64,000 bases of DNA, taken from contig JBBQWZ010000041.1 in assembly GCA_038210135.1 (NCBI GenBank), positions 1 to 64,000 on the forward strand, given 5' to 3'. Each line of letters begins with the position of its first letter. Position 1 is the first letter of the stretch. The stretch is from JBBQWZ01 sp038210135. Lineage in GTDB: Bacteria; Acidobacteriota; Terriglobia; Bryobacterales; Bryobacteraceae. Under the pieces are notes generated by a model. The model was not told the DNA's origin. It was given only the letters and a program-made list of their open reading frames with translations, and searched no databases. Both the position numbers and the translations under genes were made by a program. Positions 53,720 through 62,849 of the stretch are shown in pieces.

Positions 53720-54874
53720 GTGACTGAACGGCTCTATTACAACGACGCATATGCTCGCGCCTTCGACGCGCGAGTCGTCGAAACGGCGGACGATGGGCGC
53801 CGCGTCTACCTGGATCGCACGGCGTTTTATCCTTCTTCGGGCGGGCAGCCTTTCGACGTGGGCAAGCTAGGCGCGGTGCGCGTCGTCGATGTCATTGATG
53901 AAGGCGAGCGGATCGTGCACGTTCTCGACGCGCCGCTTACGGAAGGCGCCGTGGCGGGCGAAGTGGATTGGGAACGCCGCTTCGACCACATGCAGCAGCA
54001 CACCGGACAGCATTTGCTTTCGGCCGTTCTGGTGGAATTATTCGGCGCGGAGACGGTCAGTTTCCACATGGGCTCGGAAGTCTCGACCATCGACGTCGCC
54101 GCTGCTTCACTGAGCGACGCGCAGCTGGCCCGAGCCGAAGATCGTGCGAACGAGCTGATCTTCGAGAACCGGCCGGTCCTGATTTCCTACGCCGATTCGC
54201 AGGGGGACCTGGGTCTGCGCAAAGCTTCGGCGCGCGAAGGCACGCTCCGCATCGTGAACATCGACAACTTCGACAAGAGCGCTTGTGGCGGGACGCATGT
54301 GCGTTCGACCGGCGAGATCGGGTTAGTGCTGCTGCGGAAGACCGAGAAGATCCGCGCAACCACGCGGCTCGAATTTCTCTGCGGCATGCGCGCTGTCCGC
54401 CGTACGCGGATGGATTACCGCGCTCTCGCGCAAATCTCGCGGAGTTTCTCGGCGCCGATCGACGAAACTCCGGCGCTCGCCGCCGCGCAGGTCGAGAAGG
54501 CGCAGGACGCCGAGAAGGCCCGCAAGCGTCTGGCGACGGAATTGGCCGAGGTCCGTGGCAGGGAACTCTACGCGTCCACAGCGGAGTCCGATGGCAGGCG
54601 CACGTTGATCGAGCGGACCGTGATCGGCGAGGATCAACGAGTGCGCGCGCAGGCGTTCATCGCGGGCGCGAAGGCGGTCTATCTGGCCGTGTCGGAAGCG
54701 CCGCCGGCGATCCTGCTTGCGGTTTCCCCAGATTCCGGACTGCACGCGGGCAACCTCGTCAAAGCGGCGGTGACGGCTGTGGGCGGACGCGGCGGCGGCA
54801 ATGCGACGGTGGCCCAGGGAAGCGTTCCAGACGCCGCATCCCTGGCGGCTGTCGTCCAGGCGTTGGGAATTTAG
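53720..54874 (+). CDS. alaX: Alanyl-tRNA editing hydrolase (AlaX-L type)
   Basis: A 384-residue trans-editing protein that clears mischarged Ser- or Gly-tRNA(Ala). An N-terminal part (FYPSSGGQPFDVGKLG) is followed by the SAD domain with HMQQHTGQHLLSA (two His of the zinc site), FHMGSEVSTIDVAA and CGGTHVRSTGEIGL (Cys-xxx-His). A linker helix leads to the DHHA1 domain ending VTAVGGRGGGNATVAQGSVP. The long form with DHHA1 is clear. It starts with GTG at 53720 after a tggag ribosome site. The catalytic core of alanyl-tRNA synthetase is absent, so it is not an AlaRS. Confidence 0.93.
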   Translation: MTERLYYNDAYARAFDARVVETADDGRRVYLDRTAFYPSSGGQPFDVGKLGAVRVVDVIDEGERIVHVLDAPLTEGAVAGEVDWERRFDHMQQHTGQHLLSAVLVELFGAETVSFHMGSEVSTIDVAAASLSDAQLARAEDRANELIFENRPVLISYADSQGDLGLRKASAREGTLRIVNIDNFDKSACGGTHVRSTGEIGLVLLRKTEKIRATTRLEFLCGMRAVRRTRMDYRALAQISRSFSAPIDETPALAAAQVEKAQDAEKARKRLATELAEVRGRELYASTAESDGRRTLIERTVIGEDQRVRAQAFIAGAKAVYLAVSEAPPAILLAVSPDSGLHAGNLVKAAVTAVGGRGGGNATVAQGSVPDAASLAAVVQALGI

Positions 54875-54925
54875 CGCTGGGCCGCTGACGGCGGCAGACG
54901 TTCCGCTACCTGAAAATCGGATAGA

Positions 54926-56056
54926 TCACTTGATGATCGGGTACATCGGGGCGATAGCGGCCAACGCCGTTCCGATCACGAAGAGGGCCAGCATCATGGT
55001 CAGGAAGGATTTCGATTTTGCCGGCGCACCGTTGAATTCTCTCCACACCAAAAGGCCCCACAGAATCCCGAGGAGAATCGGTCCCTGGCTGATTGCGAAG
55101 CGCAAAGGCAAGCCCGGTGATTTCTGCGGAAGGGCGGTGGACGCAACCAGAAGAGCGAGGATGCCTGCGCTCCAAATAGCTCCGCCCGCGATTCCCATCA
55201 GATGCTGTCGCCGCTCGCTGCGGAAAAACTCACCGATTCCAACCGGCAGGCCTTGAATCGGAAAATTCATGAAGAACGGATTGTAGACGAAAGTGGAAAT
55301 CAGGACGCCAGTCGCGAGTAGAAGCATCGCGCCGTACGGTCCTACCGACCCGTCGCCGGCGCTGAAGTTGTCCACCATTGGGTAGAAGGCGGACAGGAAC
55401 ACTCCGCCGAGCACCGAGAATACGATGCCTCGAATCGCGGATGGCGTCCGGACGCGGGTAGCTGCCTGATGCGAGAAATTTCGCCCGGAGCGGCTGGCAG
55501 GTTGGCTGGCCTTCACCGGAGTAGGAGCAGGCGCTGGCGCGGCTGGGGCCGACGCTTGTTCCGTGAGCAGGCGGGCCTTGAGAGCCGCGGCATACGCCAA
55601 GGCGTTGAAAGAGATCGCCGCGATCACCAGCAGCAAACCTCCGAACAGCAGAATCGGATTGGGCGTCGGGTTGAGAAGGAAGTGCCAGATTCCGTTGATC
55701 ACCATCGCGGTTCCTAACGTCAGCGGAATCGCCACCGACATTCCGGCCACCGAGATTCCCGCCCCCATCATCATCATCGCGAGATTGACGACGAATCCAG
55801 CGGCGACCGCCCACGCCATTTTCCGGTAGGTGGCGATCAGATAGTTATCTTGAAAGGTGAGTTCGGCCGGATCCAAAGTTCCAAAGGTAAACGCAGCGAT
55901 CGCCGCCAGAACCAGCGCGCCGAGCGCAAAGTCGTAGAAATAAAATTCATACCGCCACTTGCCCACCTTCTTTTGCGTATTCGCCCAGGAACCCAGGCAC
56001 AGCATGGAGATCAGCACGAGAAGGAGCGTGCTGAGATAAGTCGTTGGCAGGATCAT
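54926..56056 (-). CDS. GRP/ureide-permease-like membrane transporter
   Basis: A 376-residue protein with about ten membrane helices. The start (LLLVLISMLCLGSWANTQKK then WRYEFYFYDFALGALVLAAI) is the pattern seen in GRP-type sugar transporters and plant ureide permeases. GAGISVAGMSVAIPLTLGTA lies in the first half. A long, poorly conserved cytoplasmic loop with Ala/Pro repeats (EQASAPAAPAPAPTPVKASQ) splits two five-helix halves, as in the drug/metabolite transporter superfamily. The substrate is unknown. Confidence 0.8.
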   Translation of the reverse strand: MILPTTYLSTLLLVLISMLCLGSWANTQKKVGKWRYEFYFYDFALGALVLAAIAAFTFGTLDPAELTFQDNYLIATYRKMAWAVAAGFVVNLAMMMMGAGISVAGMSVAIPLTLGTAMVINGIWHFLLNPTPNPILLFGGLLLVIAAISFNALAYAAALKARLLTEQASAPAAPAPAPTPVKASQPASRSGRNFSHQAATRVRTPSAIRGIVFSVLGGVFLSAFYPMVDNFSAGDGSVGPYGAMLLLATGVLISTFVYNPFFMNFPIQGLPVGIGEFFRSERRQHLMGIAGGAIWSAGILALLVASTALPQKSPGLPLRFAISQGPILLGILWGLLVWREFNGAPAKSKSFLTMMLALFVIGTALAAIAPMYPIIK

Positions 56057-56195
56057 AGTAAGTCGTCAGGAGATCGTAGTACCTGTGTTCACAAGGTTTT
56101 CCAGGCGCACCTTGGCCGTGTCGGTCCCTAAAGTTTTTCGCCGAAAATTCCGAACTGAATTATATCCTAGACCGTCCTGAGGGAGGCGAGCCCCC

Positions 56196-57314
56196 GTGAA
56201 GTTGCTCTACCCGATACTAACAATCTTGATGGCCGCGTTGCTGGTTCCAACCAGCGCGCCAGGCCAAAGGCCGCGGCCGAAAATTGATCCGGAAAGCCGC
56301 GATGGTCTTCTGTTGCAACAGATTCTGCAGGAATCCGATCCAGCGGCGCGCCTCCGCCTGCTCGAACAATTCTCGGTTCAGTATCCAAAACACGAGTCGA
56401 TTGGCTGGGTTTACGACCAGTTGCTGCCTGGCTATTTCAAAGCCCAGGACCACGAAGGTGCGCTCGCGGTTTGCGAACGGGCGCTTGCGACCGATCGCGA
56501 AAATCTTGAGTACACCCAGATCTGCCTGCGCAGCGCGGAAGCGAAAAAGAATTCCGACCTGACCGTCAGGTACGCAAACGCGCTCTGGTCGCTGGCGTCC
56601 GCGAAGGCCGCTTTGGGCGGTCCGGGCGCGCCGAATGCCGCGGATCTTCAAACCTACGCGGAATACACCATCTACGTGCAGGCCACCCGCACCGCCGACT
56701 GGAAGAAACGGCTGGAGCTGTTGCAGGCTCTCGAAGTGCGGAATCCGAAGGGCCGCTACATCCCTAATATCCAGGCCGACTACACGCAGATTTATAAGAA
56801 CATGACGGGTCCGGCCGCGTTGCAACTGGCGGAAAAACTGCTCTCCCGCGATCCCAATAACGTGGACATGTTAGTGGCGATCGCCGAACAACACTTCCGC
56901 AGAGAAGACAATCCGGAGCTCGTTTCGAATTACTGCGGCCGCACCATCGAGATTCTGAACAAGCCGCGTCCGGAGCACATCGTCGAAGAAGAATGGACCA
57001 AAAAGGTCAGCCAATACGCCAACATGTGCTACTGGATGGCCGGGATTTCGAATAGCACGCTACGCCGCTACAGTCTGGCGGATCGCTACCTGCGCGCGGC
57101 CTTGCCGTACGCCAAGGACAACGCGCAAATGTTGGCGGCGGCTTTCTATCATTTAGGCTTCGCGAATTACCGGCTGGCGGAATTGTCGGGAGAACGCAAC
57201 CGGATTCCGGATGCGCTTCTCTTCCTGAAGCAGTGCATGATGATCAAGAGCTCGTTCCAGGAGCAAGCTTCAAAGAACGTAGCCGCGATTCGGGCCGAGT
57301 ACAACCTGAAATAG
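56196..57314 (+). CDS. Exported TPR-repeat protein
   Basis: A 372-residue protein with a signal peptide (LLYPILTILMAALLVPTSAP) and helix-turn-helix repeats: YDQLLPGYFKAQDHEGALAV, AALQLAEKLLSRDPNNVDML and FYHLGFANYRLAELSGERNR. There is no catalytic motif. It probably serves as a periplasmic scaffold. The start is GTG 56196. It stands between two genes of opposite orientation. Confidence 0.75.
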   Translation: MKLLYPILTILMAALLVPTSAPGQRPRPKIDPESRDGLLLQQILQESDPAARLRLLEQFSVQYPKHESIGWVYDQLLPGYFKAQDHEGALAVCERALATDRENLEYTQICLRSAEAKKNSDLTVRYANALWSLASAKAALGGPGAPNAADLQTYAEYTIYVQATRTADWKKRLELLQALEVRNPKGRYIPNIQADYTQIYKNMTGPAALQLAEKLLSRDPNNVDMLVAIAEQHFRREDNPELVSNYCGRTIEILNKPRPEHIVEEEWTKKVSQYANMCYWMAGISNSTLRRYSLADRYLRAALPYAKDNAQMLAAAFYHLGFANYRLAELSGERNRIPDALLFLKQCMMIKSSFQEQASKNVAAIRAEYNLK

Positions 57315-57326
57315 ACTTTCGCCGAT

Positions 57327-57833
57327 CTAGTGTCCCGAACCCGCCGGAGCCTCTTCCGCTGCTTTCAACGGAAAATGCGCGCCCGCCGGAATCTGCACCA
57401 GCATGTCTTCTTTGCGCTTGATCAACGTGGTGGTGTTGTAGCTCGCAAGCTCGAAGCCGTGCCCGTGGGTAATCGCATCGGTGGGGCAAGCCTCGACGCA
57501 ATAGCCGCAGAAGATGCAGCGGTTGTAGTCGATGTTATAGACCTTCGCGTAACGCTCGCCGCCTGAAACACGAAGCTCGTCGGTGTTCTCCATGGCTTCG
57601 ATATAAATGCATTCCGCCGGGCAGGCGGCCGCGCAAAGAAAACAGGCAACGCATTTTTCCAGGCCGTTTTCATCGCGCTGCAGAACGTGCGCGCCACGGA
57701 ACCGTTCCTGGAATTTCGCCGGCGAGTCCGGGTAATCTTCCGTGATGGTGGGCTGCAGCATCTCTTTGAAAGTGATGCCCATGCCCTTGGCGATTGCGGC
57801 GGCGCCTTCGAATACTTCTGAGATCTTTGCCAT
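57327..57833 (-). CDS. nuoI: Orphan NADH-quinone oxidoreductase subunit I (NuoI)
   Basis: A 168-residue 8Fe ferredoxin subunit. Two [4Fe-4S] motifs are present, CVACFLCAAACPAECI and CIFCGYCVEACPTDAI, with the NuoI-specific context FRGAHVLQRDENGLEKCVAC and MTHGHGFE-like ITHGHGFELASYN. The ATG at 57833 begins the usual N-terminal helix (MAKISEVFEGAAAIAKGMGI). No other nuo gene is adjacent, so it is either a second copy or part of a scattered complex. A fully functional module cannot be judged from the window. Confidence 0.88.
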   Translation of the reverse strand: MAKISEVFEGAAAIAKGMGITFKEMLQPTITEDYPDSPAKFQERFRGAHVLQRDENGLEKCVACFLCAAACPAECIYIEAMENTDELRVSGGERYAKVYNIDYNRCIFCGYCVEACPTDAITHGHGFELASYNTTTLIKRKEDMLVQIPAGAHFPLKAAEEAPAGSGH

Positions 57834-57924
57834 GCGTTCTTCTAGATTAGCGCAGGAGGAAAGAGCGAGGGGCTTCAGCGAACGGGATAGAATTCCGAAG
57901 CTCTCCACGCTACAATCGCTGGAT

Positions 57925-59553
57925 ATGAACGCGCGACCGATTCTGTGTCTCAGCCTGATGGCGGGTGCCTTATTCGCTCAGGAAAAATCCAAGCAGGCGC
58001 CCGACATGTGCGCGCCGCCGCCCTCCGGAGTCGCGCCGGCCTTGCCGGCGAAGATGCTGGACGGCCAGGGCACCGCGTGGATCCAGTTCCCCATCACCAC
58101 GTCGAACCCGGAGGCGCAGAAATTTTTCCTCCAAGGCGTCGCGCAGATGCATTCCTTCTGGTCGATCGAGGCGGAACGCAGCTTCCGCCAAGCCGCCGCT
58201 CTCGATCCCGAAGCGCCCATGCCCTGGTGGGGCGTGGCCATGGTCGCCGCGGGCGACTACCGCCCGCGCTTTCAGCTCGAGGACCTGAGCCGTCCCGCTG
58301 GCGCCGTTAGCGCGCGCGTCGTCCAGGCCGCGAAAAAAGCGCAGGAGCTGGCGCAAGTTCCCGGCAAAGCCACCGATCTCGAGAAGCTCTACGTCGCGAG
58401 CATCGTCGGACGCCGCACCTCGGAGCCCGGCAAGCAGGATGCGGCTTACGTAGACGGCTTGCGCGCGATTGCGGCGAAATATCCCCACGAAGTCGAAGCG
58501 CAAACCTACCTCGCGCTCCACATTATGCGCGGCTTTGAGACGCCGTCGAAATCGCCGCGCGATGGATCCACCGAAGCTTCGACGCTGCTCCGCAAACTGG
58601 CCGCCGACTTCCCCGATCATCCGGGCGTCCACCACTACATCATTCACGGCTTCGAAGGCTCGACGTATGCGAAGGATGCCTGGCCGAGTTGCAAGCGCTA
58701 CGCGGAACTGGTTCCGAACATCCCGCACGCCCTCCACATGCCGGGTCACATCTACGCGCAGACCGGCCGCTGGCAGGATGCGACGAAGAGCTTTAACGAC
58801 GCCGCCATCAACGAGCGCAAATGGATCGCTTCCGACCGTCTCTACGGCACCGGCCATCACGGCCACAATGTCCACTTCGAAGCCATGTCGCAGTCTTTTG
58901 CTGGCGACTTCAAAGCGGCCAAGGCGTCGGCGGATGACCTGCTGACCTACACCGAGAATCCGCGCGAAGCCGCTCAGGTCGATCAGTTTTACACGGCGTA
59001 TCGGCAGGGCTGGTTCGCCATGCTCCGGACCCTGGTGCAGCACGAAGCCTGGGACGCGATCCTCGACGGCAAGACTCTGCCCGACTATCAGCGTCCGCGC
59101 GAGCAAGCCTGGCGTCATTGGGCGCTGGCTCTCGCCTACCTCGCCGAGAACAGCGTCGAGCATGCGCAGATCGAAGCCAAAGCGATGGACGCGTCCATCG
59201 AGAAATACAAGAACGATGTGAAGCGGGATCCGCCGCCGGAACTCCTGATCGCCCGCGACGAACTCGAAGGCCACTTCCAGATCGCGGCCGGAAAATGGAA
59301 GCAGGGTTTCAACGCCTTGAGAAAGGCGTCGGAGAAGGAACGCGCTTTACGGTATTCGGAACCGGCTCGCTATCCCCGTCCGGTCGCCGAGGCGGCCGGT
59401 CACCAGGCTTTGAAGCACAACCGGTATGCGGAAGCCGAGAGGTCGTTCCAGATTGCGCTGACGCAATATGAGGAAGACAAGATCGCGCTGGTCGGAATCG
59501 CGGAAGCGAAGAAACGCGGTCAACAAACCAGCGGAGCCGGAGCAGGCCGCTAA
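57925..59553 (+). CDS. Exported TPR-repeat protein
   Basis: A 542-residue protein; the ATG at 57925 opens a signal peptide (MNARPILCLSLMAGALFAQ). The first conserved segment is FFLQGVAQMHSFWSIEAERS (typical TPR context) then PMPWWGVAMVAAGDYRPRF. Later segments LVPNIPHALHMPGHIYAQTG and AINERKWIASDRLYGTGHHG occur in a widely conserved group of periplasmic TPR proteins. It is divergent from nuoI, with 91 bases between starts. No function is known. Confidence 0.82.
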   Translation: MNARPILCLSLMAGALFAQEKSKQAPDMCAPPPSGVAPALPAKMLDGQGTAWIQFPITTSNPEAQKFFLQGVAQMHSFWSIEAERSFRQAAALDPEAPMPWWGVAMVAAGDYRPRFQLEDLSRPAGAVSARVVQAAKKAQELAQVPGKATDLEKLYVASIVGRRTSEPGKQDAAYVDGLRAIAAKYPHEVEAQTYLALHIMRGFETPSKSPRDGSTEASTLLRKLAADFPDHPGVHHYIIHGFEGSTYAKDAWPSCKRYAELVPNIPHALHMPGHIYAQTGRWQDATKSFNDAAINERKWIASDRLYGTGHHGHNVHFEAMSQSFAGDFKAAKASADDLLTYTENPREAAQVDQFYTAYRQGWFAMLRTLVQHEAWDAILDGKTLPDYQRPREQAWRHWALALAYLAENSVEHAQIEAKAMDASIEKYKNDVKRDPPPELLIARDELEGHFQIAAGKWKQGFNALRKASEKERALRYSEPARYPRPVAEAAGHQALKHNRYAEAERSFQIALTQYEEDKIALVGIAEAKKRGQQTSGAGAGR

Positions 59554-59580
59554 CGGGATCGGCGAAGCGCCTCCTAAACA

Positions 59581-59603
59581 GAACCGCGACCGTAAGGGAG
59601 CGG
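59581..59603. repeat. Dispersed 23-bp repeat
   Basis: gaaccgcgaccgtaagg plus gagcgg, one base different from 18098-18120. It lies between two convergent genes. Confidence 0.8.
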
Positions 59604-59621
59604 CCAACTGCTACTGGCACT

Positions 59622-61097
59622 CTATTGAATCGGATACGTGACCATCTGCGAGCCGCGTTCGCCGGTCACCCAACTCCCGATCACGGCAGAGAATTTGCCC
59701 GCCGTTCCACCGGCGATGACGACCTGGATTTGCTCCGGATTCTTGAACTTGCGATAGCAGATTTCACCCTGAATCGTAATTTCTTCGTACGCCGCTTTCG
59801 CTTGCGTCCCTTCTCCTCCATCGGCCTCGGAATACCGCCGAATCGGAACACCGGTCTGATTCCACAGGTATTGCCTTACATCGTCCTTGCTAAACCCATC
59901 ATTTGAAATTGTCTTAACGTGCTCCGGACAGATGACTACGAAGGCCTCGAAAGCGAGACAAGCCCGTGGAGTCCACACATTCGCCAGATTGGCGCAGATG
60001 GCATCTAACACCACCGTCGCCCGGCGCGCCGTATGCTCGCTAACAGCACGTATCGGCTCAGCCGCGAACAGCGTGAGGCCGGAAGATCCAGCGGGCAGTC
60101 CGCGCTCGATGTGAAGCGGTTCCCAGGGGCTTAATTCCTCATTCTCAGCAATGACATAGCTAAACTTGCCGGGATTGCCGAGGGTGGACATGTCGATCTC
60201 GCCAGGCCGCGCCCCGCCGATGTTGGTCAGGATCAGCTGAAAAGCGCGCCCAACCGTCGAATTCGAACGCGCCACATTACTGAACACATTACCTGAGCAA
60301 TGGAATCCTAATTCGTTACGAACAGGCCCGTTAAGTATCACCAGTGGAGCCGCGAAGTGCGTCGTAGCCTGCACCCCATGCAGGTTGAACCGTTCGTCAC
60401 AAGCCGCCCGGATCAGCGGAATCAGCACCCGCATCAGGGCTGGTTCGCAGCCCGCCATCGCGGCATTGGCAGCGATCTTTTCGACGGTAGCCGGCGCGTA
60501 ATTGGGAGCCACCAGGGCTACGATTTGATCCGGCGGGAGTCCAGATGCCTGGATCAGGCGTTCCACACGCTCCACGGTCGGCGGAACGACGGGAAGGGGG
60601 TCGCGGCAGAGCGTCCGGGCTATCTCCCAGGGGTCATCGCCCTCCGCTACCTCGATCCGGCTGGCCCGGGTGGCCTCGACATGGACCGGGGCGGCGCCCG
60701 GGTGGGTGTCCACCGGGGCCTCCCTCTGGCGCGCGGTGCAGCCAGGCTTCATGCCCGGATTTCCGTCGAACGCAGGCGCAACTTCGCCAAGTCCGAACTC
60801 GGCGGCGAGCGCGTTCAGGTCGGCTTTGGCGAACCCGATCCAGGCAGCGATGACGGCGCCGGCTGGGTCGATCCGGTACAAGGCGGGGACAAACTCGGGA
60901 TCATATTGCCGGGACCGGACCAGGCCAGGATCGAGCGAAACCGGAAAACGGATTCCGAGCTGGCGCACGAACGCATCGGTTTCCGCGCCCGAGTCCTGCG
61001 AAATTCCCTCCACCCGATCGCCGAAAGCGTTCAGGTACGGGGCCATCAGCCGGCAGGTCGGGCAGTCCGTTTCGAAGAAGAAAAGAAGTTCGGCCAC
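59622..61097 (-). CDS. Thioredoxin-like domain fused to a conserved domain of unknown function
   Basis: A 491-residue protein. Residues 1-110 form a thioredoxin-like domain with a CPTC redox site (FFETDCPTCRLMAPYLNAFG) and cis-Pro region (EFVPALYRIDPAG). After a linker, the C-terminal 330 residues are DDPWEIARTLCRDPLPVVPP, ALVAPNYAPATVEKIAANAA, RFNLHGVQATTHFAAPLVIL, RPGEIDMSTLGNPGKFSYVI and NEELSPWEPLHIERGLPAGS. This type is often found beside UGSC-family selenoproteins or on its own; here a thioredoxin is fused to it, which suggests a redox or thiol-handling role. No function is established. Confidence 0.75.
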   Translation of the reverse strand: MAELLFFFETDCPTCRLMAPYLNAFGDRVEGISQDSGAETDAFVRQLGIRFPVSLDPGLVRSRQYDPEFVPALYRIDPAGAVIAAWIGFAKADLNALAAEFGLGEVAPAFDGNPGMKPGCTARQREAPVDTHPGAAPVHVEATRASRIEVAEGDDPWEIARTLCRDPLPVVPPTVERVERLIQASGLPPDQIVALVAPNYAPATVEKIAANAAMAGCEPALMRVLIPLIRAACDERFNLHGVQATTHFAAPLVILNGPVRNELGFHCSGNVFSNVARSNSTVGRAFQLILTNIGGARPGEIDMSTLGNPGKFSYVIAENEELSPWEPLHIERGLPAGSSGLTLFAAEPIRAVSEHTARRATVVLDAICANLANVWTPRACLAFEAFVVICPEHVKTISNDGFSKDDVRQYLWNQTGVPIRRYSEADGGEGTQAKAAYEEITIQGEICYRKFKNPEQIQVVIAGGTAGKFSAVIGSWVTGERGSQMVTYPIQ

Positions 61098-61186
61098 GGG
61101 TGGGCCTCAGTGTAGCAGGGCCCCGGATCGCTGTGCTGCAGGCTTCAGTTTTGGGCATACTAAGCAAGGGATGACCGACCGAATCC

Positions 61187-61228
61187 GAGCCGCGACTAGA
61201 GCGCGCCGAAGGAGCGCGTCAGGAGCGG
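61187..61228. repeat. Dispersed 42-bp hairpin repeat
   Basis: Starts gagccgcgactagagcgcg and ends aggagcgg; the same length and largely identical to 18163-18204. It contains a gcgcgc/gagcgc hairpin. Confidence 0.78.
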
Positions 61229-61259
61229 TCACTATCTAGTTTTTCGACGGAGTGAAGCC

Positions 61260-61997
61260 ATGCCCGAAACCAAGCCAGTGGTCATCATCACCGGAGCCAG
61301 CGGCAACCTCGGCTCGACCGTGCTACCGATGTTTCGCGAGGCCGGATATCGGGTTGCGGCGACCGGTTTCAATTGGAACTGGCCATCCGAAAACGAACCC
61401 GGCTTCTTCACCAGCAGCCTGGATCTCACCGTGCGCGCGAGCGCGGCAAACCTGGTCGCGCAAACGCTCGAACGCTGGCAGCGGATCGACGCGCTGGTCC
61501 ATCTTGCCGGACTGTGGCTGCCAGGGTGTCCGATCGAGCAGACCACCGACGAGACCTGGGATCAGATTTTCGATGTCAACCTTCGCGCGGCGGTATCGAT
61601 GATGCGCGCCGTTATTCCCGCGATGAAAGTGCAGGGCGCGGGTTCGATTGTCATTATCGGATCCACCGCCGCACTCGACCCCGTCATCCACTGGACCGCC
61701 TTCTCGGCCGCGATGGCCGCGCTCGCCGCGACCGTAAAGGTGGTCTCCGCCGAAGTGCAAGCTTCCGGAATTACCGTGAATCTGCTGGCGCCAAGTACCA
61801 TCAATACGGAGCAGGTCCGCGGCTTTCACCCCGACCCCGAGGAGTGGAAGAAGTGGGTGGACCCGAAAGCGATCGGTTCGCTCGCGCTGTGGCTGTGCGG
61901 CGAATTGGGGCGCGATGTAACCGGTGGAGTTTTGCCCATGCCCGCGCGCCAACCGCATCCGAGCTATCGTTGGCCGGGCGTAGCCGAAGGCCACTAA
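61260..61997 (+). CDS. SDR-family oxidoreductase homologue lacking the catalytic Tyr/Lys
   Basis: A 245-residue Rossmann protein. TGASGNLGSTVLPMF is the nucleotide-binding motif, HLAGLW stands for the NNAG-like motif, and GSIVIIGSTAALD holds the conserved Ser. The catalytic YxxxK is changed: the aligned stretch reads FSAAMAALAATVK, so Tyr is Phe and Lys is Met. NLLAPSTINTE gives the normal C-terminal side. Dinucleotide binding is therefore likely but normal dehydrogenase chemistry is not. The start is ATG 61260, after the dispersed repeat. Confidence 0.85.
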   Translation: MPETKPVVIITGASGNLGSTVLPMFREAGYRVAATGFNWNWPSENEPGFFTSSLDLTVRASAANLVAQTLERWQRIDALVHLAGLWLPGCPIEQTTDETWDQIFDVNLRAAVSMMRAVIPAMKVQGAGSIVIIGSTAALDPVIHWTAFSAAMAALAATVKVVSAEVQASGITVNLLAPSTINTEQVRGFHPDPEEWKKWVDPKAIGSLALWLCGELGRDVTGGVLPMPARQPHPSYRWPGVAEGH

Positions 61998-62021
61998 ACT
62001 GCAAGTTTGAGGAGATTGATA

Positions 62022-62849
62022 TTGTCGCGATTGCCAATTCGATTGCTTTTCGCTCTGTGTTTGCTGTCGAGCAGTCTGTTGCCCGCCGATACGCCTGTGC
62101 CGGATCCAATCCAACTGATGAGCGAAGTCCGCGAACATCAGAAGAAGATCGACGAGCTGCGCGAGAACTACACCTTCCATCGCATCCGGCGTTCTGAGGA
62201 ATTGGACGGCAAGGGCGAGGTCAAGAAAGTCACGACGGAGGAGCATGAGATTTTCTTCGTCAACGGACGGCAGGTGCGCCGCTTGGTCAAGCGCGATGGC
62301 CAACCGCCGCCCGCGGACGAAGCCAAAAAGGAACGCGAGCACGCGCGCAAGCAAACCATCGAATTCGCGAAGAAACCTCCGTCCTTCGGACGAGGCGGCG
62401 GCGTCAGCATGATCAGCATGGTGCTCAGCGTGTCGCACTTGTCGAATCCGCGCCGCGTCGAGATGAATGGGCGTCCCACGCTGGCGTTCGATTTCAAAGG
62501 CAATCCGAAAGCGGAAGCGCACACCATGCAATCGAAGGGCGCGCGAAAACTCGAAGGCACGGTCTGGATCGACGAAGTGGACCGCCAGGTGGCGCGGCTC
62601 GAGGTCGAATTCTACGAGACCTTCCGCGTGGCCGGCGGCCTACTCGCCAGCATCCAGGAAGGCACCGTGATCAAGATGCAGCAATCGCCGATCGGCGAAG
62701 GGTTGTGGATGCTCACCGATAACGACCAGCGAATGAATCTGCGCGTCATCGCGAAACGGGTCCACCAGAATACGCGGGTGACGAATTTCGATTTCAAGAG
62801 GTTTAATGTCGACGAAGCAGAGAAGATCGGCCCGCCGGTATTGCGGTAG
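62022..62849 (+). CDS. Exported protein of unknown function
   Basis: A 275-residue protein. TTG at 62022, seven bases after gaggag, opens a signal peptide (LPIRLLFALCLLSSSLLPAD). The body has IDELRENYTFHRIRRSEELD, MVLSVSHLSNPRRVEMNGRP and GTVWIDEVDRQVARLEVEFY, a half-barrel-like pattern like the LolA/LppX group. It is 25 bases after the SDR gene and in the same direction, so co-transcription is likely. Confidence 0.75.
   Translation: MSRLPIRLLFALCLLSSSLLPADTPVPDPIQLMSEVREHQKKIDELRENYTFHRIRRSEELDGKGEVKKVTTEEHEIFFVNGRQVRRLVKRDGQPPPADEAKKEREHARKQTIEFAKKPPSFGRGGGVSMISMVLSVSHLSNPRRVEMNGRPTLAFDFKGNPKAEAHTMQSKGARKLEGTVWIDEVDRQVARLEVEFYETFRVAGGLLASIQEGTVIKMQQSPIGEGLWMLTDNDQRMNLRVIAKRVHQNTRVTNFDFKRFNVDEAEKIGPPVLR

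Noticed and set aside
57970..59274. Open frame of 434 codons opposite the TPR protein
   Set aside because: It is a shadow of a gene with clear TPR segments and a signal peptide.
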